From Eopsaltria australis (lineage: Eukaryota; Chordata; Aves; Passeriformes; Petroicidae), in NCBI GenBank assembly GCA_034509425.1, contig JAVTVJ010000343.1, forward strand, positions 868,001-932,000: 64,000 nt of DNA, given 5' to 3'. Below, piece after piece: positions 1-13,721 of this stretch (its first letter is position 1; every line of letters begins with the position of its first letter). The notes under the pieces were generated by a model. The model was not told the DNA's origin. It worked only from the letters and a program-made list of their open reading frames with translations, and did no database searches. The position numbers were made by a program, and so were the translations under genes.

Positions 1-3000
1 CAATGTGTGCTCATGTTTCCTTAGGAGTTTGCACCTACTTCCCAGAGCTAACAAGATTCCAAAATAGAGCACAGAATAATTTAATGAAAAGGATTTAATA
101 GTTTGTGTTAAAGCTAATATGGTCCATTAGGAGCTGTCATTTTATAAACAATGAAGGTGTGTTACCCCTTCTATTGCCATAAAGCCATTCCACATAAGGT
201 TTGTAAACAATCAGTAAGGATCTATAGAACATTCACAAAAGACAATTAGAGCCACATTTGAAAAATGTGCTTTCCCTCCCATTTGATCCTTTATAAGTAA
301 ACTTAAGAGGACCATATATCTACGTAGTAGATACATAAATGTATAGCATAAAGACTGCATATGTGTGTATATATATATATACACACACACATATATATAG
401 TGCGTGTGTATATATATAGTGTGTGTATATATATCATATATATGTATGCATATGTGGATTTCATTAGCAATCATACAATGTTCATTATCTTAAAAGCATT
501 GCTATTTCCACAGCTCAAAAAATGCCTAAAGTGAACTGTTAAATCAACTGAAAAGTTTTTAATTATAATCAAAATGTCACTTCACTGTGGCTTTTTGTTT
601 TCCCAGAAAACTAAAATTTTTGTAAAGACAAAAATTTGTTTCTTTAACAACTGTGAACACAAGAGATTATGGACAGAAACAGGGCCCATTTCAAAGTGTG
701 AGGTTCTTTTCTTCCCAATGAGGCTTAAAGTGACTGTAAAATGTGCAACTTTAAAAGGGACTCTAAGTCTTGGAGCTCCTTGTGCTTGGTGCAGTAGTCC
801 ACTTGTGTAAGCCTAGAGAATGGCAACACTGTTGTAAGCCACAGCTTGAAGAGGCCTGAGCTGAGAAGAGCTCCCCAGACCCTTCCCATGCCCCATGTTT
901 TTTGGAAGCCAAGCAGGAACGAAGTACGAGAGGAATCAGACCTAATGACTACAAGGGAGGTGCTTCTGGTGTACAGTGAGGTAAGTGTTTGAAAAATTAG
1001 GTCCATAAAGTGTCTTTATTCCTTGTTGCTGCATGATCTAGGAGGAGATGAAATAGTCAAAAGATGACTAACTTGGTAAAAGAAAATGGATACAACCTTA
1101 TTTATAAAGTGAACTCCTCATTTAAACAAGGCAGCTTTTTCAAACTTAGATCCTTACTCAAGAAAACAGGCAAGAAGGAAACTTCAGGCTGAGGTCATTC
1201 AGTTACATATTTACCTTACAAAGATTTATCGGGGCTACTTCTGCAAAGTTTGTCTTAGGACTGCCAGGTTCTTGAAAACCATGTGTCTGAAAATCCTACT
1301 AGAAATCTGAGCAGAAACATATATAATGAAATAGTAATTAATTGCAGCAAGTGTTAAACAATCTTTTTGGAAGATTTGATTAGTCAATATATTTTGCTGA
1401 TTTTTTTACAGATGGTCATTATTTGAACATCAGGTTGGGCTAAGAGTGAACATTAAACAAGAGATCCTACTTGAAACACCATATAAATCATTAGGAGAAT
1501 GAGGAGACTGTATATCTTTTCACATGACAGCAACACCGAAAATTTATAGGATAACCCCCTCCCAAATATATTGTTTGGGTACTCCCTTCTTTCCTATAGC
1601 ATGTAAAATTTCTCAGATGAATAAGAAAGGAAACAGTTTTACATCTATATTCCTAAATATTGTCAATGGATTTTATCATTTTATTGATTTACAGTGCTGC
1701 CTTGGCTGTCTTTGTGACAGCACACTTAAGTGACCCAACACAATTTCCTTGTTGGTCAATGGACATATTTTAGATATTTTTAATGTGATCCCCACTGAGT
1801 CAGATCTAGCATTAAATCCATGTCTAAAATTATTCAAATCTGCTGCTCAGTGCTAGGGAAAGCCGAAAGGAATTCACAAACCATCCTAGAGAGGACAGAC
1901 ATTAATGTCATGAAAGTACTTTGTCAGCTTATGGTGTCATTGTCACAGGGATAAAAGCACAAATCAGTTGTTTTTGAACAGAAGACATCCAAATAAAACT
2001 AATGCCAGTGGACAAAGGTAGAGCCGAGTAAAAGCAGCTGAGCAGACCTATGAAGTCTGAGGATTCATCTGAACTCCCAGAATCCTGGGATTCATCTAAC
2101 TAAACATAGTTGTTTCCATCCAGATGTTTACATCACTTAAGGCTCCTTTTGAAGTAAATACATAGAAACAGGCATTTTTAGGAGGTACCTACTCAGCATT
2201 GCCTAGGGCTGACATCTACATCTGACTAGATGAATCAAGTTTCAAAACACCAATTTCCCTCTATTGATACTAAAGGGATCCACAGAATCTCCCTCAGGTG
2301 TCAAAGTATACAGGACAAATGTCTGAAACTAAGGACTGGAGGAATCTATCCCACCATCTATTATAACAGCTACTAGGAAGGAAGTTAACTATCCAAGTTT
2401 ATCCAGGACAAGGACTACTCTTGCAATAAGGAAGAGTAAAAAGAAAGGATATAGAAGCATATTGTGCCATTTCACATCTTTTGGGGCAAGGAATATCTAG
2501 ATTTTACAGTTCTGAGCTTCTATTGTACTATTGTTACTGGTCTTGACCCAGATAAATAATGGGTATGATAGACTTGTTTTAAGCTTGATGATATTTTCAG
2601 TATATTTGCAGTATAATGCAGTATTTATGTCTTTGACTTGGTGAGCACAGAGCCAGTCTCATATTTTCAAATGTAATTAAATGATTTCCTGCTCCCTGAT
2701 TGTTTTCAAATGAAAATTATTAAGAAAGAGATAATTTTAATTTTTCACTCAAATGGATATGATTTTACTGTTTACTTACTTTTGAAAATCTCCATACAAT
2801 TGGAGAGGACTGAAACAGGAGATGCAGGATGGGATTCCTGTTCTCACATTAGCTTTGTTTTCAAGGCAAATTTCAGTGCTTTAGACTTCTTTCTTCTCAT
2901 GTAGATAAAGAGAAAACAAAATATTGGTGCCAGGGACAGGTGCCTCTAATGTATTCTTGTCAGACATGCTGGGAACAGGAGAGCTCTATTTTTGAAATAC

Positions 3001-3769
3001 TACTGTTAGCTACATTACGTGGAGGTCTTGTTAGCGGTAAGCAGCAAATTGGTGTTTAGCGATGCAGGTGACAGCACTTATTAATTTGGGGGAAAGGGAA
3101 AGAAATCTCCAAATTCTCAGGGAGACAGGCATAGTCTTGTGTGTCAATATGAGGAATTTATGCAAACATCCTCTCATTCTAATGAGGTAGAAAAAGCAGT
3201 ACTGCAAAGACAGTAGTAAAATAACAGCTTATGCCCCAATTCAGGAAAGATGTACTTAAACCATTTTTATGCAGGACAGCACTTAATCCTCTGCTTAACT
3301 TTGATTTACATGGGTGCTTATGTGGTATCTCAGATAGGGATGACTAAAGGCTGGGATGAGCCCTGCCTCAATTAATAACAGATTCAGCTCTGCATTCATC
3401 TAGTAATGTTAATAGCAATAACAGTAACAACAATAATTTGTGACTAGGTAGCTATTTTCATTTAAACAGACCAAATAGTAAGCTGTACAAACACTAATGA
3501 TTTAAGGCTCTCTGCATTCCTGAGTAGGTTTGGGTCATTCTCCCAGGGTAACAGAGCACCTAAAGATGAACAGTGTGGGGATCACACCACTATGGTGTCT
3601 AAGATAAAGAGAGCAATGAATTGGTCAGCTTTCTTGGTCTGACCAAGTCCACTGGCTGATTCCCTGTGAGTTCACTGAACAAAATTAATGAAGTGGAATC
3701 TCCTGTCTACAAAGATTGTCTGCGGCAAAATGTAGAAATATTGGGGTCTTCTGAATGCTCTCCAGGCCA
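1..3769. other. Intergenic, no gene seen
   Basis: AT-rich, CpG-poor sequence with no convincing coding region. Open frames are short, lack recognisable domains and have no splice-linked partners. A strong isolated 5' splice-site-like match (GAG|GTAAGTG, GT at 981-982) has no matching acceptor that I can see. Apart from the TA/CA microsatellite near 0.4 kb I see nothing to annotate. Confidence 0.6.
363..455. repeat. Compound TA/CA microsatellite
   Basis: Alternating TG, TA and CA dinucleotide runs, repeatedly interrupted by short AGTG and GCG motifs. A reading frame across it gives only Tyr/Ile/His-rich low-complexity peptide and is an artefact of the repeat. Confidence 0.9.
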
Positions 3770-4240
3770 TTGTGCAGTCACAAGAATATCCTTTCCATTG
3801 TCAGCATCTAATAATATACAAAGGGGAATTTAATTTAATTTACCATCTTTATTTGAAACAAAAGCATTGCCATTTGCATGACCAGTGCAAACTGCTTCTA
3901 AAACAAACCGATTTGGAAAGAACATAAGCATGAGATATGTCTGGTTTCTTGTCTGGGTTACACTCCAAAGTTTGATGATCACACCCAGATGACTAATATG
4001 ATGAAGGTGATAGATTAGTGTATTGATGCATAATCACTGTCTAGCCTGCAAAAATTATGAGCTGCATGATTTTGAGAACAATTACTTGTAATTAAAGCAA
4101 TGCTGCTCCCCCCCTCAAAGAAATATTTTGTGCATAACACCAATTAATTACATTTTTCAATGAGAATAGCTCTTAAATGCCTGTGCTGCTATTTATTTCT
4201 GACCACATTCAGAATTCTGAAGAGATATGAATTATGTATT
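3770..4240. promoter_or_regulatory. Candidate conserved noncoding enhancer with POU octamer
   Basis: Non-repetitive, AT-rich block dense in homeodomain-type TAAT/ATTA cores. It includes TAATTTAATTTA near 3830, TTGTAATTAAAG near 4090 and CCAATTAATTACA near 4141. It contains a perfect POU octamer ATTTGCAT at 3872-3879. This texture is typical of enhancers in developmental-gene deserts. Conservation itself cannot be seen from a single sequence, so the call and its borders are inference. Confidence 0.3.
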
Positions 4241-7200
4241 GTTTAGCAGTATTATTTTGGGGTTGGGATTGTAAAAAATACCTCCTTCTTTTTCGATAGC
4301 ATCTCTTGAATGAATTAAAAGCTAACCACTTCCACAGTGTGAGGATATGAACTAACTCTTCTAATGATGAAAGGGAGTTTTTAGCCAGACAAACATTGTC
4401 TGATGAAGTCAGTCTATCCATCCAGCTTAACTATCTGCTTATTCGTCTCTTTTCGATTTTCCACACCCTTCAGATACAATTGGTGAAACTAAAAGGCAGC
4501 CTCATGCACTGGAAAGAAGAAATCTACCATTGTGCTAGATAAATATTACTACACTTGCTTTTAAAAAGCAAGAATGTGTCATATTTTTTCAGACTAAAGC
4601 ACAGTGTATGTTTTCCTTTCAATGGAGTTAGAGTATAGGGTTATAGCTGATCTCAGTATTATAATATTACAGTGAGAAAAGGTTTTCAGTAGTCTAGCTC
4701 TACATATTTGAACTATTAATTCAAATGTGCATTAAAAACTGAGCTTGGCATCTGAATCCCAGTTTAGTATTTGAAACATCACACAGACTTCAAAGAGTTG
4801 TATGAAACAAAAGAGGATAGGAACCATCCATAGTTTGGTTTTTCTAAAACTGAAGCTTTACCTCACCAGTCTGCACAAATAAACTCTTTAGTATATGTTT
4901 AAGTGAAATAAAGTACAAGGTCTGAGTTTTATTCTAAGATGTGTTGTACATATGCTGTTCCCATTAAGTCTTTTCGACTCTTCCCCTTCCCTAGATACCA
5001 CTGAAACCTCTAAAAGAATTGGGTTTGGTAACCACATCTGACACCTTTCCTTCTGGCAGCTGTGGTTCCCTGAAGAGATAGATAAGTCTCACTCTCTTTT
5101 CTGCTTCAAAACAGTGAGTTTTCCCTTCTGAAAAATGGCCAGGCTTCTCCTGATAAATCTCTTACCAGGTTTGTATCACTGGCAGCCACATGAACTGGTG
5201 TTTTCTCCCTAGAACCTATGTTCTGTATGAGTTGCCATCCTCATCGTGGTAAGTGCTCTGCAGAATGCTGACACAGTGTCTGCCAAGAGAGGAGCAAGGA
5301 CTACTCCTGCCTTCCCAGCTTGCTCCTGCCACCCTGAAATTCTGCCTCCATCAACATAAGGAAAAGAGAAGCATCTTCTGATAATGCCCATGTACCCAAC
5401 AGACATATGAGCAGCTGTACCCAAAGAAATGCATTTTTAATACACCATAAATATCACACATGCCCTGGGAACAAAAAGCAAGACAAAATTTCCTTTAAAA
5501 TCAGTCAGCACTCTGAGCAGAGAAACTTGTCCGCCTAACCACAGGCTCACTTGTGAGTGGCAGTGACTGAAATCATGGCCTTGATTCGTTTGTGTTTTTC
5601 TGATCTGTCACACTGGGGTCTCTGCAGTAGCTCAGCCACCCAAGGAACGGCATGCTCAGTCTTTTCCGTGACCCACAGAAACATTCTCCCTGTCTGTTTT
5701 GGCAGCTGGGTGTAACTCAATCTGCTATGGTATCCACGCTTAAACAATTCTACGAGTAAGCAAAACAGCTACTGTTTTCATCTTACCATGTTTTTCATAG
5801 TATCTAGATGTTGAAATAACACTGCCAAAAAATTGACATTTTATGCTTTGACAATGGCTGCTCCTGATCATACTCATGATCTCAGGCGCAGCAAGGGGCC
5901 CAAGCCTTGGCTTCCCAAAGTGTCAATCAATCCCCGGCACCTATCAGGCACACACACGCTGCTGCCAGCCAGCAAGTTCAAGCACCTCCGCATGAAAATA
6001 GCTGCAGTGGCGCTGGGAAAGGAGGCATGTTTTCCAGAATATCACAAACTTGTGAAAACAATTCTGCCACCGAAACTGAGAATAGCCCTTGCAATCCCTA
6101 CCCCTCTCAGGCAGCCAGCTCACTCTTGGGTGCTGTAAATACACAGTAATAAGCCATACCAAGGAACCATGGTACAGTAATGTTACAGTAAATTCTGGTG
6201 GAATTGCTTTTGAGGTGCACCAGTCTGTGAAGGAGGAAGAGAAATGGGAGACACTCACATGTTCGAGGGAATGAGAGGAAATACCTTTGCAACCTCACTT
6301 CCCTACCTCTGAACACAGCTCTCCTGTACTTTGTCTGTAGCCTATGGTGCCCTGGCAGCCCATTCATGCATAGAAAGACTTGGCAGAACACATGGTTACC
6401 CTTACACTGAATTCTTTCGCCATGTGTGTTTAATATATCTCTGTGATCTGATTCAAGTGGAGCAGATTTGAATACCTCATTATACGGAGACCAATATGTC
6501 TTCATACACACAGTAATTATATTGTTCATTCTGATGTTAGAACACTGTATCTCTTGCTGAAAGTCAGAGTACTCGCATACATTTTTTAGTCGCTTAGACA
6601 TAAGTGACTATGCTGACATTCAAATTCTAAACAAATTGCTAATGAGCTTCTCCACTTCTTTTTTTTTTTTTTCTTCTCCCCAAAAGCAGATTTCTCAGCC
6701 TCTGAAAGAAACAGAATGGAAGAGCTTAAATGAGAAGACACACGCACATGACTGCAGTCTAAGGAATAGAAGCCCATTTCTCAGCCAGTGTGCACTGCCA
6801 GAGCTGTGTTGGCTCCTTGGGGAGAGGGAAAAAGACAGGAGAAGCAAGAGGATGGAAATACTTTAACCACACTTCAGATGTCTACCTTTGTGCTTGGATT
6901 TTGTAATGAAGATTTATCTAAATCTTAGGGAGTGTTTTCCCCTAATGGAAATGCTGTCTGCAGCAGTTGTTTCTTTCCTTTCTCTGCCCACTACCTTTTT
7001 ATCTAGTAGTAGCCTTTTTGGTTTGGTAGTACAAATTGTACTTGTGATGCTACTTAAGCTGTATCTTTGGTGTTTCCAAGCAATGTCTGAAGGTACTCCA
7101 GGACTGCAGAATACACTCTGGATGTAGACACACATGGCAAAACAGATAACACCTTATGTGACCAGAAGTGGGTTTTGCAGTTTAAAGGACAGGCCTGTGA

Positions 7201-10089
7201 CCATCGTAGTGACTAGCACAGGAGTGCTCTTTGAGAAATGTCCCTTTAATGTGACCTGTGGTGCCCCCACCAGTGATGCCTCGGGCAGGCTGCAAGCATT
7301 CAGAGCTCTTAATGCCCAGACTCCAGTCCCTCCATCACCACCTATGGGTAGAGCTCCCAGTTATAGCATTTCGCTAGACAGATCTGTAGCACTTGAGTTC
7401 TAATTGCTTGGCAGTCATCTTTTCTTTCCTTCCAGTACCTTGATACTTGAGGTCAGGTGTTGAAATGCCACTTGGGTATCTGGGACCTGAGTGTTAGCAG
7501 CTGGCTTTCACTCTAGTTCCCAAATCATTTGCTGTGGGGGGTCTGTATTCAGAGTTCCCCGTGACATTCATACCCTTATTATTATCCTGTGTTAATTAAA
7601 TTTCATATTGTTCTTAATTGTGTGTGTGGCCCCTGAGACAATGGGAAGGATTCATTATTAAAAAGGCAGAATTTTATTTAGTGCAGAATTCAGTGCTAAG
7701 AGAGACCTCACTTTACCTACCCAGGGAAAAGCAGCAATAGAAGGGAAATAGCTGCTGGCATATTGGTCAGGAGCAAAACCAGCGGCTAAGGCTAAAAGTG
7801 GCAAGACCAGTAAAGTGAGAAGAAAATTTAAGCCCATGTGTTTAAATTCAATCTTAGACTAAAATACTAAAAATAACATGTATCATCCCACTTGTCTTTC
7901 ACCAATGTTGTATTTTAAGAGAAAGTTTCTAGTGTAAAATTTACTCCTTTTTCAGTCAAAAAATGATTCAGCTGCAGGAAGGAAAGGCATTCAACAGGAT
8001 GGCCCAGATCACGTTTAATGAGCCAGGCAGGAATTACAGGCTCCCTTTCCCTCTTCCTTCTCAAGGTCTGCAGAGGACATTTGTAGGCATAACTCTGGGT
8101 CCCTTGCTTGCTGATCTGTTCCTCCACTGTGCAGAATTTCTTTCCACTTTCTGTGAGGGATAAAATGATACCACTGTTCAGGGAAGCACATAACTTCTTC
8201 AAGGGGTGATGAACATTTGGTAACAAAATTCCTTGTCAGTCTATGTGGCTTGCTCCACGTACTCATACTAACTGTTAGCTTCTCTTCCTGGTGAAAACTG
8301 GAAGTACATGTGCTTTCTCTACAGTAATATATTATACCCCAGTGATATTGTCCTAGATAAGCGTGGCTTTCACAGGCAACATCCTCTTGTCTGTCTCCCT
8401 GTTTGTGGGAAAATAAATGAACACACATTGTGTGTGGTTGTTCTCAGAAAATTCCAGTTATGTTTGCTGGTTTTCATCTTTTTTTTGTCAAACGGCTGTG
8501 GATGCTCTTTCATTGCTTCCTATACAAAAAAGAGTTCTGATCAAATACAGTGCATACCAGCTGGCAAAGGGATGGGTTCCCAGCAGGCTTTTGGCATTTG
8601 ATACACTCATGTATGTGAACAGGTTGATATGATTAAGGTTAGCAAATGAGAGACAATTCCAGGCTTTCCTAATATTTGTATAGCATTAAATATTTGCTGG
8701 TGTTTTTTATTTTGAAGCAGTCAGGATGCTGTTTAATATTCACCTGATGGTTAAAAGATAAGGGGCATTCTGTTCTTCTCCTACCATTGCTATGACCATA
8801 AACCAAACTTGCAAATGGAAAAGAATACAGCACAAAATAGGATTGCATGTCTGCATGCCCAAGTTTTAAAAGCTTCACTGTGAATGAGAGAAAAACTACA
8901 TGGGTTTCATTTTCATTGCATTCAATGAAAAGTTACTAGGAAGTGATCTGGGGACCTCTGCACCTGTTAAACCAAGGGGACTGAGGGGAACTCAGTGTAG
9001 CCACCAGACAATTTGCTGGTTGGCTTGGGTCTCCTTCCAGCCCTGCAGTATTCCCTGTTCTCTTTGTGCTGTACTCAGGAAGGGCACAAAGCTGTTTTCT
9101 TTCCAGACAATTTTACCGATGGGCCTGACTGCTTAATTGGTTTGGCATAGGATACCAGAGCTCCACCATTTGTCTATGCTTCCTGTTTGCTTCTCGTCTG
9201 TAATTCAGGCTGTGGAACGGCTCTTGAAAGTTTAGTGTGGTATGGTGTGGCAGATTGTGTAGCAGATTGTGTGGCTTCTTATTTGGTGACAAATTTGGTG
9301 TTATTTAGATGGCCTTAGGTAGCTCTTGACCCTCCAGCCCCTTGATTACTCATTTCCAGCTCCACGTCATTGCAATGCTTTTCTTAGCCAGGTGTTTATG
9401 TGGCCATGAAGTACAGCAATTCAGGGAATTCATCTGGTGGGAAAAGCAGACCTTGCATCCACCACCTTGTTCACTGTTTGCCTGTGGAGGCAGTTTTGCC
9501 AGCACTGCCCAGGACTCCAGACCTGGCACTGAAAGAGCACTTGAGGAATTGTGGTCTGCACCAGGCAGTGCTCCGTGGAAGCACAAGTCTTTGCACAGCA
9601 CTCACAGCACCAGCCCAGAGCCTGAATGCTTTTTCAGCTTTTGCCTGCAGGGATCAGAGGAGTGTTAGTGTGATCTATTTATCTCAGCTGTATTCCATTT
9701 CTATTTTTTCAGTACAACATTCTTGGGGATGAACACACTTTAGAAATGGAAAAGCAGGATGTGCCCAGTAAAACTTTTCCAACAAAAGCCTGTCAAGCAA
9801 TATAGGGTATGGGACTGCATGTGTGTTCCTATGTGTGTTAGCCTGAATGAGACAAGAAAAATTATTCCAGGAGATTAATCCTTTAGCATTGCCTAGGTCT
9901 TCCTTCAAAGTCAGGAGAAGGTGGTACGATGTGTAAAGACACATACTTTATCAAGGTAGCAGAATTTGATTTAAATAAAGTGTTTTCTCAAAGATTTTTC
10001 TTACTTCTAAAGCTGTTAAAACAGAGAAACCGTGAGATCTGCCACAAAAGTAACACCAGGTTATGACTGAGGAACAGCAAGGGCTTAAG
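4241..10089. other. Intergenic, no gene seen
   Basis: Unique noncoding sequence of ordinary composition. The longest open frame (164 codons on the minus strand, 6107-6601) has no recognisable domain and no conserved motif. I see no exon pairs, RNA genes or clear transposon remnants here. Confidence 0.55.
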
Positions 10090-10670
10090 ACAGATATTTC
10101 ATGGATGACAAGCTGGACATGAGCTGGCAAGGTGTGCTTGCAACTCAGAAAACCAATGATGTCCTGGGCTGCATCAAAAGAAGTCTGACAAGCAGGTCAA
10201 AGGAGGTGATTCTCCCTCCCTACTCCACTGCAATGAGACCCTGCCCCACAAAATGATTAGAGGGCTGGAGCACCTCTCCTGTGAGGAAAGACTGAGAGCA
10301 TTGAGGTAGAGCAGCCTGGTGAAGAGCAGGCTTCAGGGAGATCTTATTGCAGCCTTTCTGTGCTTAAAGGGGATGTATTAGAAAGAGGAGAGCATCCTTT
10401 TTAGCAGGGCATGTTGCAACAGGGCAAGTGGTAATGGTTTTAATCTCAAAGAGGGCAGATTCAGAGTAGATGTAAGGAAGACACTTTGTGAAGGTGGTGA
10501 AACACTGGAACAGGTTTATAGATGCCCCATCCCTGAAAATCTTCATCACATTGAGCAGGGCTCTGGGTGACCTAAGCTAATTGAAGATGCCTTCTCATTG
10601 CAGGGAGGTTATACCAGATAACCTTCAAGGGTCCTTTCCAACCCAAACCATTCTAGGGCTCTATGATTCT
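10090..10670 (+). mobile_element. CR1 LINE fragment, 3' end, internally deleted
   Basis: The sequence follows the 3' part of chicken-repeat-1 (CR1) non-LTR retrotransposons on the plus strand. Recognisable pieces are the GACAAGCTGGACATGAGC stretch at about 10106, GTCCTGGGCTGCATCAAAAG near 10160, GAGGGCTGGAGCACCTCTCC near 10260 and the classic terminal GGTCCTTTCCAACCC...CTATGATTCT ending near 10670. The part between the 'ctactccactgcaatgagaccc' stretch and the AGAGGGCTGG stretch is far shorter than in typical CR1 copies, so an internal deletion near 10245 is likely. The reverse-transcriptase frame is broken by stops and indels, so this is a dead, 5'-truncated copy, as is usual for CR1. Confidence 0.9.
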
Positions 10671-13584
10671 ACATTAACTTAAAAACTGTATTTTATTTGT
10701 TGATTGGGAAAAAAATTACAAAGCAATTGGGAGTCAGATTCTTATCTAACCTATCTTAGTGCAGCTCCATTGAAATCAGTGGAGCTTTGCTGATTTACAG
10801 CAGTTGAGACCTAGTCATGACTTTCTATAACTTTAATTAATTCCTGCAACACATTTATTTTTGGATTGAAAGAAGAATTTGAAGATCAGGGGATTGATTA
10901 GCTTTTTTTTTCTAAATTATTAGAGCATCTTTAGTTTTATTTTAAATTTGCTTTTACTATTGATGGTAGGTTTTGTCTCTTGTCATCATAATTTTTCTGT
11001 TAAAAGTTTTTCTGAGTGTCAAATACTTAGCCTATCTTTCAGATTCTCAGGTGACTAAGATAGGATTCTTTCTTTAATTAAAAAGAAGAAGATTGAGTTT
11101 CAGGGCAATCATGTTTTGATATTCCCATATGTATCTAAAGTCACTCAGATTAGGAGAACAGGGCTTCAGTTTTTGAAATTAGACTTTGTTAAATTGGACT
11201 CTGAAAGTGCATTTCTCTATCTGACTAAAATACCCATGGTTTTAAATATTACAAGGTAAGCCCTCATCAACTCTGATAGATGCTAAATGGCACTGCTTTA
11301 CTGTCTTTATTCTGACCTCATATTTTACACTGTCAAACTGGTGTAAATCCTTCAAACTCAATAGAATTACTCTAGGTTTAGACTGCCATAAAAGGTTAAA
11401 GTCTACCTCTACACCACTGCTCCCCAGAAGAAAAATGGTTTGTCATGGTAGCCACTGCAACCAAAACCAGTGTATCAGATAATAGAAATTATAGTGTGGC
11501 ACTGAAGGGTTTGGAGTTGGATTAATTTATAACACATAAAATCTGACCTTCTGTTTTCCTAAATTAAAATACCATCTTTGGGGTGCTGAACTTTACTAAT
11601 TATTATGACTAATTGGAATTCAGAGTCCACCTCTGTGGTACCATATCAATAACATCACTGAATAGTGTAGGGCTAGGCTTCCTTGGTTAAAAAATAGAGT
11701 TGATTCACAGTATATAGTCAGCATTGCTTCCGAAGCCTCTCCATGCACACAGGCCTGAGAGCCCATACTGTTTGTGGGCTGCTTCTTCTCCTCCCTCCTC
11801 ACTCATTTCTGCACCGCTCTCATCAATGTCCTGCTCCCCGCTCCCTTTCAGTCTCAGGAGCCTGTAGGTCATTAGCCAGCAGGCATCACTATCTTACCAA
11901 GAAAATGTGTGCTAAGTAAACCAGATGCAGGAAGAGGAGATAGATATAGTGTGGGTCAGCAGCACAACCAGAGTTTCCGTCTTCAGATTCCACAGCTGAC
12001 TCTGAGGTCCCCTCTCCTGTGGCCCAACAGTAAAGGCCCTGCTCACATCCTTCCAGTGATGTGAACTCACCATGAGAGTTCTTGTTGAGATTCAAATCCT
12101 TACAGTGACCCTGGCTTTTAATAACACACATATACCCACTTTTGTGGTTTCAAACATCCACACAGTCATACTTACTCACAAATTATTCTGCCTAATCAAT
12201 CTCTTTAAAGGAAGTGGGGGGAAGGGGTGTTGATAAAAATCTCACCCTATTATTTCTGCTCCACAGTTTTTTCTGGTGAAAAAATTATGTCCTCTAGATG
12301 GTGGCTGAAATTGGCAGCGAAAGAGTCCCTAAGATGGGTTGTGGTTAACATGATGGTTCTGTTGGCCTTGATAGATTTACTTGCCAGGACAACTGAGGCA
12401 CTTGCAGGGCCTTGGACAAGCAAGGGCTGTGGAAAAACCCATCACGGGATGTCCCATGCTGAGTGGCACTGACAGTGAAACAGGGCAGTGAACAACAGTT
12501 AAAAGCACAGTGGAAAAATATGCCTCTCAACTAATTTTTACTGAGAGGTCAAAAATATAAAAAATTGTGATATAGGTCCTCTAACAGTTCTGATAGGGTC
12601 CAAGCTTTGTGCATCCAATACCTACAGATAGCAGAGTACCAGAGTCTTCCAAACAGCACGTCACCTTGTGAACTATCTTTCTGTGTACATTATTTCCATT
12701 TCAAACTGTCTAGCAAAAGTAATTTGGGTTGTACATTTCTGAATAACCTTTTCAACCCCTTCGTCAGCATTTCCTGAGAACAATAGTCATCTTCCTCGCC
12801 AGCTAAGACGTGGTTCAAATTTCTATGAGTGTTTTTTTTTTCTTTGCTTCTTCCATAGCTGGCCATCCTCCATTTACGGCATGCTACTCTGTTGCCATAT
12901 GGGTCCCTAGTAGCTCAGATCAAGTTCCTACCTGTTCTGTCACCAGGCAAAATGGCATTCTACAACTCCTTATGGCAAGAAACATGCAGTTGTGAACTCT
13001 GGAGCATGGGTCACAGAGCAGTAAGTACACAATGGGAATCTGCATGCCTCCACATCGACACTTGTAGGATGGCTGCCATGTCCAGGAGCATCCTTTTCAC
13101 TGCTGCTTTGAAAAGATGCAGAAGAACTGGTGAGATATGTTGGCATCCTACGGCTGAAATAATGTCCTAGATGCAGTGTGAGCTTCTTTATTTTGGAAAC
13201 AGGAAAACAGACCCTTCCCAGAGAACTCTCCAGAAGGACTCTCAGAACTAATTCAGCAGAGCTGGATTCCTACCCTCTGGATGAACCAAGGCTAGTCAAA
13301 GTGCAGAGTGAGACAGCAGGTAGTGGGGCTGCAGCATACAAATATCACAGGTAGAATTCAACTTACATGTGCCACTTATGAGGGGAGAAAAATTCTGAGG
13401 GGAGAAAACATTCTGACAAATAATGCATAAACCAGCACTAAAGACTGCAGAACGGGTGTTACAGACAGATTAAAAGAACCCTCATGGAAATGCCACGGAC
13501 TGCTCGGCAACATTGTGAATGTAGTACTCATCCCTCCTGTTGAAGAGCTTTGGCCACATCTCAGTTCTTGATTGGGAAAAAGAT
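10671..13584. other. Intergenic, no gene seen
   Basis: AT-rich noncoding sequence. A short imperfect tandem duplication of a 17-18 bp unit beginning TGAGGGGAGAAAA lies near 13379-13414. I can support no gene, RNA gene or other repeat. Confidence 0.55.
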
Positions 13585-13721
13585 GAGATTAGCTCAGTTG
13601 TTTAGAGCATGGTGCCAATAATGCCATGATTGTGGGTTTGATCCTGGTATGGGCCATTCACTTGAGAGCTGGACTTCATGGTCTTTGTGGGTGCCTTCCA
13701 GCTCAGAATATTCTGTGATTC
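13585..13721 (+). mobile_element. tRNA-derived SINE with CR1 tail (TguSINE1-like)
   Basis: The 5' part matches a tRNA-Ile-like sequence with RNA polymerase III promoter elements: an A box TTAGCTCAGTTG beginning at 13589 and a B box GGTTTGATCC at 13635-13644, ending in GGGCCA as the acceptor stem would. It joins directly to a CR1 3' tail (GAGCTGGACTTCATGGTC...AGAATATTCTGTGATTC). The tail is nearly the same as the 3' end of the CR1 copy at 29.0-29.3 kb, which fits a SINE mobilised by the CR1 machinery. This build is known for TguSINE1 of passerine birds. The copy is diverged, for example TTTGATCC in place of TTCGATCC, and is not a functional tRNA. Confidence 0.85.

Noticed and set aside
974..987. 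Exon boundary at a perfect splice donor (GT at 981)
   Set aside because: I saw no convincing acceptor, partner exon or CpG promoter near it; isolated donor matches are common.
6107..6601. 164-codon minus-strand frame in non-repetitive sequence
   Set aside because: It has no recognisable domain and plus-strand frames overlap it; it is probably a chance frame. An alignment test for codon constraint would settle it.
13587..13657. A functional tRNA-Ile gene
   Set aside because: The tRNA-like head has mutations in the B box and continues straight into a CR1 tail, so it is a SINE.
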